Shown: positions 8,516 to 20,164 of the stretch, one piece after another
How positions within the stretch are numbered: position 1 is the first letter of the stretch
How the letters are laid out: the number at the start of each line of letters is the position of its first letter
Assembly (NCBI GenBank): GCA_947451925.1
Contig: CANGAW010000003.1
Location: forward strand, 1 to 64,000
DNA length: 64,000 nt
Reading direction: 5' to 3'
From: Burkholderiales bacterium
Lineage (GTDB): Bacteria > Pseudomonadota > Gammaproteobacteria > Burkholderiales > Burkholderiaceae_D
The notes under the pieces: generated by a model
Told to the model about the DNA's origin: nothing
The model's database searches: none
Seen by the model: only the letters and a program-made list of their open reading frames with translations
Translations under genes and position numbers: made by a program

Positions 8516-10941
8516 TGAGTGATTGTTTCCATTGCGGGCTGCCAGTGCCCCCGGGCAGCAACTGGCAAGTCCGGATCGACACGGTGGAGCAGGCCATGTG
8601 CTGCCCGGGTTGCGCTGCGGTTGCGCAAACCATCGTCGACAACCATCTGGAGAGTTATTACCGCGAGCGTAGTAATTTTTCCGGCCGCCTGCCTGAAATC
8701 GTGCCGCAAGCCTTGCAACTCTACGACAGCCCCGAGCAAGTGGCGCGCTTTGCGACTGATGCGGTTGATCAGGCAGAGGCCAGCTTGTCGGTGGAAGGCA
8801 TACGTTGCGCCGCCTGTGTGTGGCTGATTGAAAAACGCTTGTGGCAAGTGCCGGGCTTGCATGCTGCGCATCTGAATGTGGCGACCGAAAAATTGCAGGT
8901 GTCATGGGACCCCGCTCTGTGCAAGCCCAGCGATATTTTGCAAGCGGTGCGCGATGTCGGCTATGTCGCTTATCCGTTTGATCCGGTGCAGCATGGCGAG
9001 CAGTTGCGCAAAAGTGCGCGCACTTTATTTCGCCAGTTGTTTATTGCCGGCCTGTCGATGATGCAGGTGATGATGTACGCCGTGCCGGTGTATCTGGCAC
9101 AGGATGGCACGATGGAGCCGGCAATGGAGCAGCTGATGCGCTGGGCCAGCCTGTTGCTGACTTTGCCGGCGGTGGTGTATTCGGCGCGGCCATTTTTTAT
9201 TGGTGCGTGGCGCGACATCCGTCAGGGCGCGCCCGGCATGGATGTGCCGGTGGCGCTTGGCGTCGGCGCCGGATTTTTAGGCAGTGTGGTGGCAACGGTG
9301 CGCAATAGTGGTGACGTGTATTTTGATTCCGTCACCATGTTTATTTTTCTGCTGTTGTGCAGCCGCTATCTGGAATTGCTGGCCCGTCGCAAAGCCGCCG
9401 GTGCCCTGGAAACCATGCAGCATGCGTTGCCGGATTCGGCGCAGCTGTTGAAAAATTATCCGGCCAGCCGCGAAACGACGCTGGTCGCGGCAGCACAATT
9501 GCAAAGCGGCGACGTGATTCAAATCAAGCCGGGCGAGGCGATTGCAGCCGATGGTCTGATCATTGAAGGCGATACCAGCGTCGATCTGTCTTTGCTGACC
9601 GGCGAGAGCCAGCCGCAAGTAAAGCGTTGTGGCGAGCTGCTCACAGGCGGCGCCATCAATGCCAGCCAGACGGTGCTGCTGCGGGTCGACAAACCGGCCC
9701 GTGACAGTACCTTGTCGGCGCTGATTCGACTGATCGAGCGGGCAGGGCAGGGCAAACCGAGCATTGCGCAATGGGCCGATCAGGTCGCGGCCTGGTTTGT
9801 TGCCGTGCTGCTACTGTTTGCGCTGGCCGTGTTCGCATTCTGGAGTTGGCATGATGCCGCGCGCGCCTGGCCGATTGCGGTGGCAGTGCTGGTGGTGTCT
9901 TGCCCTTGCGCGTTGTCGCTGGCTACCCCGTCTGCCTTAGCCGCTGCCACCGACCGCCTGTTGCGGCAAGGTGTGCTGATCGTGCAGCCGCATGTACTGG
10001 AAACCCTGCATCGCGCCACCCACATCGTATTTGACAAGACCGGCACCCTGACTGAAGGCCGGCCGCAATTGCAGCAGCTAACGCTACTGGGTGAACTTGA
10101 TCGTGAACAGGCATGGCAACTGGCCGCCGCGCTGGAGTCTGCCAGTGCGCATCCTTTGTCGCGTGCGCTGACGAGGGCAGCTGGTGAATCTGCTCTGCCT
10201 GCACTGCAGCTTGAACAAATCGAGACGGTCAATGGTCAGGGCTTGCAGGGGCGGCTGAATGGACAAGCTGTGCGCATAGGCAGTGCAGAGTTTGTCGCGC
10301 AGTTAGTGGGCAGTGCGCCGCCCGCTGCGCATGTTGCGGGTGTGACTGCCGTCTATCTGGGCAGTGAGCGCGGCTGGCTGGCACGGTTTGATCTGGCTGA
10401 TGCCATCAAGAGCGATGCGCAACAGACTGTGGATTATTTCAGGTCGCGTGGCAAAAAAGTGATTTTGCTGTCGGGCGATACGCAGGCGATAGCCGACGAA
10501 GTTGCCCATGCACTGGGTATGGACGGCGCCCATGGCGCCGCCCTGCCGGCGCAGAAAATGGCCTTCGTTCAGGCTCTGCAGCAGCAGGGCGCGGTGGTGG
10601 CGATGGTGGGTGACGGCATCAACGACGCCGCTGTCTTGCGCGCAGCCGATGTGTCCTTTGCCATGGGTTCGGGGGCAGCGCTGGCACAATCGCATGCTGA
10701 TACGGTGTTGTTGTCGGGGCATTTGTCGGGCTTACTCGATACTGCACGCGCAGCCCAAAAAACCATGCGCGTGATCCGGCAAAACCTGCTGTGGGCGACG
10801 CTCTACAATCTGCTCGCTATTCCGGCGGCGGCGCTCGGCATGCTCAGCCCCTGGATGGCCGGGGTTGGCATGTCGGCCAGTTCGGCGCTGGTGGTGCTCA
10901 ACGCCTTGCGGCTGGCGCGTTTACCAAAGAATCGAGCGTAA
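8515..10941 (+). CDS. ccoI: cbb3 oxidase-associated copper-translocating P-type ATPase CcoI
   Basis: N-terminal metal-binding CxxC motifs, HMA motif GIRCAACVWLIE, CPC motif (VVSCPCALSLATPSALAAAT), DKTGTLTEG, GDGINDAAVL. Confidence 0.95.
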   Translation: MSDCFHCGLPVPPGSNWQVRIDTVEQAMCCPGCAAVAQTIVDNHLESYYRERSNFSGRLPEIVPQALQLYDSPEQVARFATDAVDQAEASLSVEGIRCAACVWLIEKRLWQVPGLHAAHLNVATEKLQVSWDPALCKPSDILQAVRDVGYVAYPFDPVQHGEQLRKSARTLFRQLFIAGLSMMQVMMYAVPVYLAQDGTMEPAMEQLMRWASLLLTLPAVVYSARPFFIGAWRDIRQGAPGMDVPVALGVGAGFLGSVVATVRNSGDVYFDSVTMFIFLLLCSRYLELLARRKAAGALETMQHALPDSAQLLKNYPASRETTLVAAAQLQSGDVIQIKPGEAIAADGLIIEGDTSVDLSLLTGESQPQVKRCGELLTGGAINASQTVLLRVDKPARDSTLSALIRLIERAGQGKPSIAQWADQVAAWFVAVLLLFALAVFAFWSWHDAARAWPIAVAVLVVSCPCALSLATPSALAAATDRLLRQGVLIVQPHVLETLHRATHIVFDKTGTLTEGRPQLQQLTLLGELDREQAWQLAAALESASAHPLSRALTRAAGESALPALQLEQIETVNGQGLQGRLNGQAVRIGSAEFVAQLVGSAPPAAHVAGVTAVYLGSERGWLARFDLADAIKSDAQQTVDYFRSRGKKVILLSGDTQAIADEVAHALGMDGAHGAALPAQKMAFVQALQQQGAVVAMVGDGINDAAVLRAADVSFAMGSGAALAQSHADTVLLSGHLSGLLDTARAAQKTMRVIRQNLLWATLYNLLAIPAAALGMLSPWMAGVGMSASSALVVLNALRLARLPKNRA

Positions 10942-10944
10942 TTC

Positions 10945-11142
10945 ATGGAAGCCTTGTATCTGTTGATCCCGCTCTCTGTGGCCGTGGTGTTTGTCGCGAT
11001 CTGGATCTTTTTCAGGGCCTCGGACAGCGGGCAGTTCGATGACCTGGTCGGTCCCGGCATGCGCATTTTGCAAGATGACGACAGTGTGCAGTCTGAAATA
11101 AGCAGTTCGAATAAAAAAGATAATTTGCGACATCCGGACTAA
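10945..11142 (+). CDS. ccoS: cbb3-type cytochrome oxidase assembly protein CcoS
   Basis: MEALYLLIPLSVAVVFVAIWIFFRASDSGQFDDLVGPGMRILQDDD, typical CcoS; between ccoI and ccoN. Confidence 0.93.
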   Translation: MEALYLLIPLSVAVVFVAIWIFFRASDSGQFDDLVGPGMRILQDDDSVQSEISSSNKKDNLRHPD

Positions 11143-11143
11143 T

Positions 11144-11157
11144 TTGACTCAGGTCAA
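11144..11157. promoter_or_regulatory. FNR/Anr-like box TTGACTCAGGTCAA upstream of ccoN
   Basis: TTGAC-N4-GTCAA 66 bp before ccoN start. Confidence 0.7.
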
Positions 11158-11222
11158 GGAATTTTACCGTTTAGAAACGTACCCTGCCTCTCATTATCAT
11201 TGTTGTAAACAGGGGGAGTTTC

Positions 11223-12650
11223 GTGGCGTCAGCACTCAACTACAACTACAAGGTCGTTAAGCAATTTGCGATAGCGACCGTCGTCTGGGGCGTGGTAGGC
11301 ATGCTGGTGGGGGTGATCATCGCCGCCCAACTAGCCTGGCCTGCACTGAATTTTGATACTGCCTGGTTGACCTATGGCCGCTTGCGACCATTGCATACCA
11401 ATGCGGTAATTTTTGCTTTTGGTGGGTGCGCGCTGTTTGCGACTTCCTACTATGTGGTGCAACGTACCTGTCAGGTCAGGCTGTTCTCGGACACCCTGGC
11501 CTCGATTACTTTCTGGGGCTGGCAACTGGTCATTGTTGCTGCTGCCATCTCGCTGCCACTCGGTTTCACGCAAGGCAAAGAGTACGCCGAACTGGAATGG
11601 CCGATTGACTTGCTGATCGCCGTGGTCTGGGTGTCCTACGCGGTGGTGTTCTTCGGCACGCTGATCAAGCGAAAAACCTCACACATTTATGTGGCGAACT
11701 GGTTTTTCGGCGCCTTCATTCTGACGGTTGCGATTCTGCATATTGTTAACTCGGCAGCGATGCCAGCCACACTGACCAAGTCCTACTCCGCTTATACCGG
11801 TGTGCAGGATGCGATGATTCAGTGGTGGTACGGCCATAACGCAGTCGGATTTTTCCTGACCGCGGGTTTTCTGGGCATGATGTATTACTTCATTCCCAAG
11901 CAGGCCGAGCGTCCGGTGTTTTCCTATCGCCTGTCCATTGTTCACTTCTGGGCGCTGATTTTTACCTACATGTGGGCCGGCCCGCATCACCTGCATTACA
12001 CCGCGCTGCCTGACTGGGCACAATCGGTTGGTATGGTGTTCTCGCTGATTCTGCTGGCACCTAGCTGGGGCGGCATGATCAACGGCATCATGACCTTGTC
12101 CGGCGCCTGGCACAAACTGCGCAGCGATCCGATTCTGAAGTTCCTGGTGGTGTCCCTGTCTTTCTACGGCATGTCGACCTTTGAAGGTCCGATGATGTCG
12201 ATCAAGACCGTCAATGCCTTGTCTCACTACACCGACTGGACCGTTGGTCATGTGCACTCGGGTGCTTTGGGCTGGGTTGGTTTTATCACCATGGGTTCGA
12301 TCTATTACCTGATCCCGCGTTTGTCCGGCAAGAAGGCGATGTGGAGTACGCAATTGATTGAATGGCACTTCTGGGTCGCGACAATCGGTGTGGTGCTGTA
12401 TATCGCTTCGATGTGGATTGCCGGCGTGATGCAGGGTCTGATGTGGCGCGCAGTCAACGGTGACGGCACCCTGACCTACAGCTTCGTTGAAGGCGTCAAG
12501 GCGACCTTCCCGTATTACGTCATTCGCGTAAGCGGTGGCGCACTGTACCTGGCGGGCATGCTGATGATGGCCTTTAATGTGTTCAAGACCGTGCAGGGCG
12601 GGCAGGCAGTTGATGCACGCATCGCTTCACCGTCCGTCGCACACGTTTAA
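11223..12650 (+). CDS. ccoN: Cytochrome c oxidase, cbb3-type, subunit I
   Basis: Heme-copper oxidase subunit I ([55 protein letters not shown]). Confidence 0.97.
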   Translation: MASALNYNYKVVKQFAIATVVWGVVGMLVGVIIAAQLAWPALNFDTAWLTYGRLRPLHTNAVIFAFGGCALFATSYYVVQRTCQVRLFSDTLASITFWGWQLVIVAAAISLPLGFTQGKEYAELEWPIDLLIAVVWVSYAVVFFGTLIKRKTSHIYVANWFFGAFILTVAILHIVNSAAMPATLTKSYSAYTGVQDAMIQWWYGHNAVGFFLTAGFLGMMYYFIPKQAERPVFSYRLSIVHFWALIFTYMWAGPHHLHYTALPDWAQSVGMVFSLILLAPSWGGMINGIMTLSGAWHKLRSDPILKFLVVSLSFYGMSTFEGPMMSIKTVNALSHYTDWTVGHVHSGALGWVGFITMGSIYYLIPRLSGKKAMWSTQLIEWHFWVATIGVVLYIASMWIAGVMQGLMWRAVNGDGTLTYSFVEGVKATFPYYVIRVSGGALYLAGMLMMAFNVFKTVQGGQAVDARIASPSVAHV

Positions 12651-12663
12651 TCAGGGAGCCATC

Positions 12664-13278
12664 GTGAAATTTACCCATGAATCAATTGAGAAAAAGCCCT
12701 GGCTGCTGATGGTTTTGGTCTTGCTGGTGGTGAGTGTCGGCGGTCTGGTTGAAATTCTGCCGCTGTTCTTTCAAAAGTCCACGACTGAGGCGGTAGCGGG
12801 TTTGAAGCCTTACAGCCCGCTGCGTCTGACAGGCCGCGATATTTATGTGCGTGAAGGCTGCTACAACTGCCATTCGCAAATGATCCGGCCTTTCCGTGCC
12901 GAGACTGAGCGCTATGGCCATTACTCGGTCGCTGGTGAATTCGTCTACGACCGTCCGTTCCAGTGGGGCTCCAAGCGCACCGGTCCGGATCTGGCCCGCG
13001 TTGGCGGCCGATACAGTGATGACTGGCACCGTGCCCACTTGAATAATCCGCGTGATCTGGTGCCGGAGTCGAACATGCCGGCCTATCCATGGCTGGCAGC
13101 GACCAAACTGAATCCTCAGGACATCGTACCCAAGCTCACCGCATTAAAGCGTCTGGGTGACCCGTATACCGATGAAGAGATCAAGGCCGCGCCTGAGCAA
13201 TTAGTCGGCAAGACCGAGCAAGACGCATTGATCGCTTACCTGCAAGGCATGGGTATACAGATCAAGGCAAGGAGATAA
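12664..13278 (+). CDS. ccoO: Cytochrome c oxidase, cbb3-type, subunit II
   Basis: GTG start [51 protein letters not shown] heme c motif. Confidence 0.97.
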   Translation: MKFTHESIEKKPWLLMVLVLLVVSVGGLVEILPLFFQKSTTEAVAGLKPYSPLRLTGRDIYVREGCYNCHSQMIRPFRAETERYGHYSVAGEFVYDRPFQWGSKRTGPDLARVGGRYSDDWHRAHLNNPRDLVPESNMPAYPWLAATKLNPQDIVPKLTALKRLGDPYTDEEIKAAPEQLVGKTEQDALIAYLQGMGIQIKARR

Positions 13279-13280
13279 GC

Positions 13281-13469
13281 ATGGACTTCATTAATCTTGT
13301 TTCTGACATGCGCAGTATCGTCACATTAATCAGTATGGCGACCTTTATCGGCATCGTGCTGTGGGCTTACAGCTCGCGTCGCACCAGCGACTTTGAGGAA
13401 GCAGCACGTTTGCCTTTCGCCGATGAAGAAGACTTGAACAAAACAGAAGGAGAGCCGCGTCATGGCTGA
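13281..13469 (+). CDS. ccoQ: cbb3-type oxidase subunit CcoQ/FixQ
   Basis: 62-aa single-TM protein between ccoO and ccoP. Confidence 0.88.
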   Translation: MDFINLVSDMRSIVTLISMATFIGIVLWAYSSRRTSDFEEAARLPFADEEDLNKTEGEPRHG

Positions 13470-14385
13470 TTTCACCAGCGGGTTCTGGAGTATTTACATT
13501 ACGGTTTTGACGGTGCTGGGTATTGCCGGCTGCGCGTTGCTGCTGTGGTCGCAGTCCACAGTCAAAATTGACATCCCTGAAAACGGCGAAGCTGAAACTA
13601 CCGGTCACGTCTGGGACGAAGGTTTGTCCGAGCTGAACAACCCGATGCCGCGCTGGTGGATGTGGTTGTTCTATATCACCATCGTTTTCGGTGTGATCTA
13701 TCTGGCCCTGTATCCGGGTCTGGGTACATACGCAGGCAAATTGGGCTGGACCTCGCATAACGAATATGAGGCCGAGATCAAGTTGGCAGATGCCGAGTAT
13801 GGCCCGCTGTTTGAAAAGTTCGAAAAGACGGATTTGAAAGTTCTGGCGGCTGATCCGCAAGCGCATGCCATTGGCGAGCGTTTGTTCCTGACCTATTGTT
13901 CGCAATGTCACGGATCGGATGCCCGTGGGAACAAGGGCTATCCGAATCTGACCGACAAAGACTGGTTGCATGGCGGTGAGCCATCGGTGATTGAAGCGAC
14001 CTTGCTGAAGGGCCGCAATGGCGTAATGCCACCTATGGCAGCCGCTGTCGGCAGTGCGAAAGATGTCGAGAACGTAGCGCATTACGTCCGTAGTTTGTCC
14101 GGCTCGAATGCAGACCCGATCAAGGCCGCGTTTGGCAAAGAAAAATTTGCTGCCTGCGCTGCCTGCCATGGTGCTGATGGCAAAGGTAATCAGGCCATTG
14201 GTGCACCTAACCTGTCAGACAAAACCTGGCTCTATGGTGGCAGTATCGCCACCATTACAGAGACCATCAATGGTGGCCGCAATAATGTGATGCCGGCATT
14301 CCAGGAATTTCTGGGCGACGCCAAAGTGCATTTGCTGGCTGCTTATGTCTGGGGCATGTCGAATGCCGCAGCGGAGTCTAAATAG
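13462..14385 (+). CDS. ccoP: Cytochrome c oxidase, cbb3-type, subunit III (dihaem)
   Basis: Two CxxCH motifs (CSQCHGSD, CAACHGAD) and GHVWDEGLSELNNPMPRWWMWLFYIT. Confidence 0.97.
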   Translation: MADFTSGFWSIYITVLTVLGIAGCALLLWSQSTVKIDIPENGEAETTGHVWDEGLSELNNPMPRWWMWLFYITIVFGVIYLALYPGLGTYAGKLGWTSHNEYEAEIKLADAEYGPLFEKFEKTDLKVLAADPQAHAIGERLFLTYCSQCHGSDARGNKGYPNLTDKDWLHGGEPSVIEATLLKGRNGVMPPMAAAVGSAKDVENVAHYVRSLSGSNADPIKAAFGKEKFAACAACHGADGKGNQAIGAPNLSDKTWLYGGSIATITETINGGRNNVMPAFQEFLGDAKVHLLAAYVWGMSNAAAESK

Positions 14386-14393
14386 GAACTCAG

Positions 14394-15794
14394 ATGGACA
14401 AGGCTTCACCGCAGGTTGCCGTGATCAAGATGTATGCCGCGCGCGAGGAAATTTATCCGCGCGAGGCGAAAGGACGATACGCCAGCGTGCGCTGGCTGTT
14501 CGTCTGGCTCACGCAACTGGTCTTTTATGGACTGCCCTGGATGAACTGGAACGGCCGTCAGGCCGTTCTGTTCGACCTGGCCGCTCGTAAGTTTTATATC
14601 TTCGGCATTGTCCTGTGGCCGCAGGATTTTATTTATCTGGCAGCGCTGCTGATCATTTGCGCGTATTCGCTGTTTTTGTTTACCGCCATCTTCGGCCGGG
14701 TCTGGTGCGGCTTTGCTTGTCCGCAAACGGTGTACACCGAAATTTTCATGTGGGTCGAGCGTCAGATTGAGGGCTCGCGCAGTGCGCGCATGCGTCTCGA
14801 CAGACAAGCAGCCTCATTGGGGAAACTCTCCCGCAAAACTGCCAAGCACCTGGTCTGGGCGGCGATTGCCTTGTGGACCGGGTTTAGTTTTGTCGGTTAC
14901 TTCACGCCTATCCATGTCCTGTCAGCCGAAGTCATGGCGCTGACTTTAGGTTCGTGGGAATGGTTCTGGGTGCTGTTCTATTCGTTCGCCACTTACGGCA
15001 ATGCAGGCTGGATGCGCGAACAAGTTTGCAAATACATGTGTCCTTATGCACGCTTTCAGAGCGCCATGTTCGACAAGGACAGCCTGATCGTCACCTACGA
15101 CACCGAACGTGGCGAGCCGCGTGGCGCACGCAATAAAAACGATGCGGAAAACAGCAAGGCTCTGGGTGACTGTATTGATTGCTCGATGTGCGTGCAGGTC
15201 TGTCCGACCGGCATTGATATTCGCAATGGCTTGCAATATGAATGTATTGGTTGCGCCGCCTGCGTGGATGCCTGCAACAGCGTGATGGATAAAGTGGGTT
15301 CGCCGCGTGGACTGGTACGTTTTTCTACCGAGTACGCAATGAAAAACCGTTGGTCGCCGGCGCAGATGCTGCGTCATGCGTTGCGCCCGCGGGTTCTGAT
15401 TTACAGCGCCGTGCTGTTGATGATTGTGTCCGTATTTTTCGGCACCTTGTTTAACCGCACACCGCTAAAACTGGACGTGATACGTGACCGCGGTGCGATG
15501 GGCCGCGAAGTTGAAAATGACATGATCGAAAACGTGTATCGGCTGCAGATCATGAACACGGCCGAAACGCCGCACCGTTATCGTATCGATGTCTCGGGTA
15601 TTGATGGCATTCATCTGGAAACGGCACCCGTGGTTGCGCTCGATGCCACGCAGTCGCTTGCGGTGCCAGTCAGAGTGCGGCTTCCACAGGGGCAGGGCAA
15701 CAAGGGCTCCAATAAAATCTGGTTCAGTCTGAAAGCAGTTGATCAGGATGGTTTGGAAGTGAAAGAAAAAGCCGTCTTTTTTGTGCCGCGCTAG
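14394..15794 (+). CDS. ccoG: Cytochrome c oxidase accessory protein CcoG (FixG/RdxA, 2x 4Fe-4S)
   Basis: WCGFACPQTVYTEIFMWVER; CIDCSMCVQVCPTGIDIRNGLQYECIGCAACVDAC. Confidence 0.96.
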   Translation: MDKASPQVAVIKMYAAREEIYPREAKGRYASVRWLFVWLTQLVFYGLPWMNWNGRQAVLFDLAARKFYIFGIVLWPQDFIYLAALLIICAYSLFLFTAIFGRVWCGFACPQTVYTEIFMWVERQIEGSRSARMRLDRQAASLGKLSRKTAKHLVWAAIALWTGFSFVGYFTPIHVLSAEVMALTLGSWEWFWVLFYSFATYGNAGWMREQVCKYMCPYARFQSAMFDKDSLIVTYDTERGEPRGARNKNDAENSKALGDCIDCSMCVQVCPTGIDIRNGLQYECIGCAACVDACNSVMDKVGSPRGLVRFSTEYAMKNRWSPAQMLRHALRPRVLIYSAVLLMIVSVFFGTLFNRTPLKLDVIRDRGAMGREVENDMIENVYRLQIMNTAETPHRYRIDVSGIDGIHLETAPVVALDATQSLAVPVRVRLPQGQGNKGSNKIWFSLKAVDQDGLEVKEKAVFFVPR

Positions 15795-15815
15795 TCGATT
15801 TAACAGGAAAAAAAC

Positions 15816-16337
15816 ATGCAAGTCGCCAGTGTGATTCCAACGCATTCTGCACCATGGTACCGGCATCGCTGGCCCTGGCTTTTGATGGCCGGGCCTTTGA
15901 TAGTCGTCATTGCCGGCACCATCACGATGTGGATTTCCTTTGCCGGCGCTGATGCGCTGGTGGTGGATGATTACTACAAACAGGGCAAGGCCATTAATCA
16001 GGATTTGCGCCGCGAGCGTGTGGCAGCAAATCTCAATTTGAGTCTGGCTTTGCGTTTTGATCCGGCGGCGGGCCGCCTGAGCGGGGCAGTGCAAGGCAAG
16101 CCCGGCAGTAAAAATCTCAACTTGCTGCTGGTGCATCCGACCATGCCGTCCAAAGATATGAAGATGGCGGTGACTTTGGATGAAAACGGCAGCTTCAGCT
16201 TGCCGCTGCCGCTTTTGGAACGGGCGCACTGGCAGGTAGAGTTGGAAGATGCAAACCGGCAGTGGCGCTTGCATGGCGACTGGCACTGGCCACAACAAAA
16301 AAATATAGACATTCAGTCCGTGCAGAACGCGGCCTAG
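15816..16337 (+). CDS. ccoH: FixH family protein (CcoH)
   Basis: PWYRHRWPWLLMAGPLIVVIAGTITMWISFAGADALVVDDYYKQGKAIN; follows ccoG. Confidence 0.88.
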   Translation: MQVASVIPTHSAPWYRHRWPWLLMAGPLIVVIAGTITMWISFAGADALVVDDYYKQGKAINQDLRRERVAANLNLSLALRFDPAAGRLSGAVQGKPGSKNLNLLLVHPTMPSKDMKMAVTLDENGSFSLPLPLLERAHWQVELEDANRQWRLHGDWHWPQQKNIDIQSVQNAA

Positions 16338-16361
16338 GATGCGATCTCTGGAGACGGACCC

Positions 16362-16598
16362 ATGTTGAAACTGGCAATGCTGATTTTGTGGCCCTCATTT
16401 TTAGTGGCTATCGTTGCCGAGGGATTTTTTTTCTCGCTGTTTGATCCGGCCGATTTGCTGTTAGTCGGGGGCTTCGTGGATGTACCCGCTATCGCCATTT
16501 ATACGGTGGGATTCTTTTTCTTCTGGAGCTTCGGCGCACTGGCAGCGATGCTGAGTCTCTACCTGTACCGGGATGATGACTTTCAGCCGCCGTTCTGA
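16362..16598 (+). CDS. Small membrane protein of cbb3 locus, hypothetical
   Basis: 78 aa, two hydrophobic segments; co-directional between ccoH and fnr. Confidence 0.65.
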   Translation: MLKLAMLILWPSFLVAIVAEGFFFSLFDPADLLLVGGFVDVPAIAIYTVGFFFFWSFGALAAMLSLYLYRDDDFQPPF

Positions 16599-16600
16599 AT

Positions 16601-17359
16601 TTAATCGCAGGATTCCGTGCCCGCTGCCATCGCTTTCAATCTGACTGGATCGAGCATTTCGATTTCACGATTGGCAACCCGAAGCAAGCCGTTCTTTTTA
16701 AAGCGCGACAGCAAACGGCTGATGGATTCAATCGTCAGCCCCAGATAGTTGCCGATTTCTTCGCGCGACATGCGTAGCTGAAAATTGTAAGGCGCATAGC
16801 CGCGTGCTGCATAGCGCGAAGCCAGATTGACCAAAAATGCGGCGAAGCGCTGTTCGGCACGCATGGTGCCGAGCAATAACATCACGTCTTGTTCGCGGGT
16901 GATTTCCTGGCTCATCATCCGGTGAAAATGATGCAGTAAGGTTGGCATGTGACCGAATAATTCTTCCAGCCGCAGATAAGGAATTTCGCAGACTTCACTG
17001 TCTTCCAGCGCGATCGCATCGCATCGATGTTGTTCGCTGCCGATCGCATCCATGCCCAGTAACTCGCCCGCCATCTGAAAGCCGGTGATTTGTTCTTCGC
17101 CATTGGGGCTCAACTGAAATGTCTTGAAATGCCCCAGCCGAATTGCGTACAAATTGGTGAAGGGCTCGTCGGAACGGAACAGCAAACTATGTTTCGGAAT
17201 CTTGCGGCGGCGACCAATGATCTGGTCGAGTTTTTTCATATCCGGTTCGCCGAGTCCCATTGGCAGACAAAGGTGGTGCATGGTGCAAGCAGAGCAGCTT
17301 GCACGCAATTGATCGATATTGATCGAAGGAAGTAGCTTATTTAAGCCGGATTCGCTCAT
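16601..17359 (-). CDS. fnr: Crp/Fnr family regulator, FNR/Anr type
   Basis: N-terminal Cys cluster (CSACTMHHLCLPMGL), second Cys in AIALEDSEVCEIPY, HTH RMSREEIGNYLGLTIESISRLLSRFKKNGLL. Confidence 0.93.
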   Translation of the reverse strand: MSESGLNKLLPSINIDQLRASCSACTMHHLCLPMGLGEPDMKKLDQIIGRRRKIPKHSLLFRSDEPFTNLYAIRLGHFKTFQLSPNGEEQITGFQMAGELLGMDAIGSEQHRCDAIALEDSEVCEIPYLRLEELFGHMPTLLHHFHRMMSQEITREQDVMLLLGTMRAEQRFAAFLVNLASRYAARGYAPYNFQLRMSREEIGNYLGLTIESISRLLSRFKKNGLLRVANREIEMLDPVRLKAMAAGTESCD

Positions 17360-17681
17360 GAGCAAGTGTGCCAGGTTGGATCGTAAGTCCGGAATTTACC
17401 TGATTCGGAGCGCAAATGGGAAATGCCGCATATTTTATGTGACTATTTAGTTATTTAATTTGTATTTATTTATATGCCGGGTCGCTTGTTCTTTGTTTTC
17501 GATTCAGTGATTTGGGCGAAATTGTCTGGCAATGTAAATATTTTGAAGGATTTTAAATCAATGAAATTGGCTTGAACATGCTATTGGCTGAGGACGGTAA
17601 TTTCTTCGACATGCTTTATTGCTATTGTCAGCCATTGATGTCCGGGCACTTTTGAGCGGGTGATTTTCGACAAGGATTGCT

Positions 17682-17843
17682 AAAGGCGCTGGGTCCTGAT
17701 TTTCATCGGGACGACGGTAGTGGTTGAGGTGCTATCAATATTTCTACCGTCATCATTTGCATGTGATGAAGCTGCGTGGGCGGACTGCATGCAGTCCGAA
17801 ATACCCACTACGCTCCCGGCGCAGACCGGGATCCAGCGTCTTT
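17682..17843. repeat. Intergenic inverted-repeat element (copy 1), with internal perfect palindrome CGGACTGCATGCAGTCCG (17781-17798)
   Basis: Terminal arms AAAGGCGCTGGGTCCTGATTTTCATCGGGACGAC and (rev. comp.) AAAGACGCTGGATCCCGGTCTGCGCCGGGAGCGT; related to copy at 34668-34762. Confidence 0.7.
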
Positions 17844-17904
17844 CATTGAACTTCAGTCTTGCCCACAAAATTTAGTAGTGGAGGCACACTGCAACTCAAC
17901 AATT

Positions 17905-19206
<1,302 letters not shown>

Positions 19207-19225
19207 TTATTAAGTTCGGGCTTTC

Positions 19226-20140
19226 ATGGCAAATCGAAAGGCAAGACAATCGACGATTCCTGTTTTTCAGTTATATGGGGAAGAGCAGCGCTGGCTAACG
19301 CCCGATCTGGTGCATTGCGAATCTATCGCCGCACGCAGTCGCTTGCATAATTGGGAGATTAAGCCGCATCGGCACTACGGCTTATTTCAGCTCTTGTGGC
19401 TGGAACAAGGCGTGGCCAGTCTTGAACTCGATGGTCAGTCGGGCGCGCTTGCCGCAGGGTCGGTGTTACTGCTGCCCCAGCAATGCATTCACGGCTTTCG
19501 CTTTTCTCCGGATGCAGAAGGGCAGGTCATTACGCTGGCCTATTCATTTTTTGAACGCCTTGGCGACGGCCTTGGCCAGGAATTTACCGCCATTCCCGGA
19601 CCTTTGATTTGTCAGCCAGCCGCAGGCGCTCAGCAGTTGCTGCTGAGTGCCACCTTGCGCGCGCTGGTTCAGGAATATCGCGGCACAGCCCGTCACCGCC
19701 GGGTCTTGCTGGAATCTTTATTGGCTAGTCTTCTGGTCTGGCTGATCAGACACAGCGGGGCATTTACTGCGCGCCCGGTGGATGAGTCGAGCCGGGCGAG
19801 GAAGCATCTGGCCCGGTTTGGCGAATTGGTCGAAGCCGATTTCACGGGACATCACGGGCTTGATTATTACGCCGGCAAACTCGGCATCAGTGCCGCGCAT
19901 CTCAATGCCTTGTGCCGTCAATTCGCCAGCGGCTCGGCACTGGATTTGATTCACGCCCGTCTGACCCTCGAAGCCAAACGTCAACTGGTGTATACCTCGA
20001 TGACCATACGCGGTATATCGGATGCGCTGGGCTTTTCCGATCCCGCCTATTTCACCCGGTTTTTTAAACGTCAGACGCAATCGCCACCCAAAGCCTTTCG
20101 GCTCAGGGCGCGCGATTTAATGCAGGAAAGTCAGGAATAA
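19226..20140 (+). CDS. pobR: AraC family transcriptional regulator, PobR-like
   Basis: Cupin-type N-term plus AraC HTH (TIRGISDALGFSDPAYFTRFFKRQTQSPPKAFR); divergent from pobA. Confidence 0.83.
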   Translation: MANRKARQSTIPVFQLYGEEQRWLTPDLVHCESIAARSRLHNWEIKPHRHYGLFQLLWLEQGVASLELDGQSGALAAGSVLLLPQQCIHGFRFSPDAEGQVITLAYSFFERLGDGLGQEFTAIPGPLICQPAAGAQQLLLSATLRALVQEYRGTARHRRVLLESLLASLLVWLIRHSGAFTARPVDESSRARKHLARFGELVEADFTGHHGLDYYAGKLGISAAHLNALCRQFASGSALDLIHARLTLEAKRQLVYTSMTIRGISDALGFSDPAYFTRFFKRQTQSPPKAFRLRARDLMQESQE

Positions 20141-20164
20141 ATGCAGAGTCGGTACTGCCGTCGC

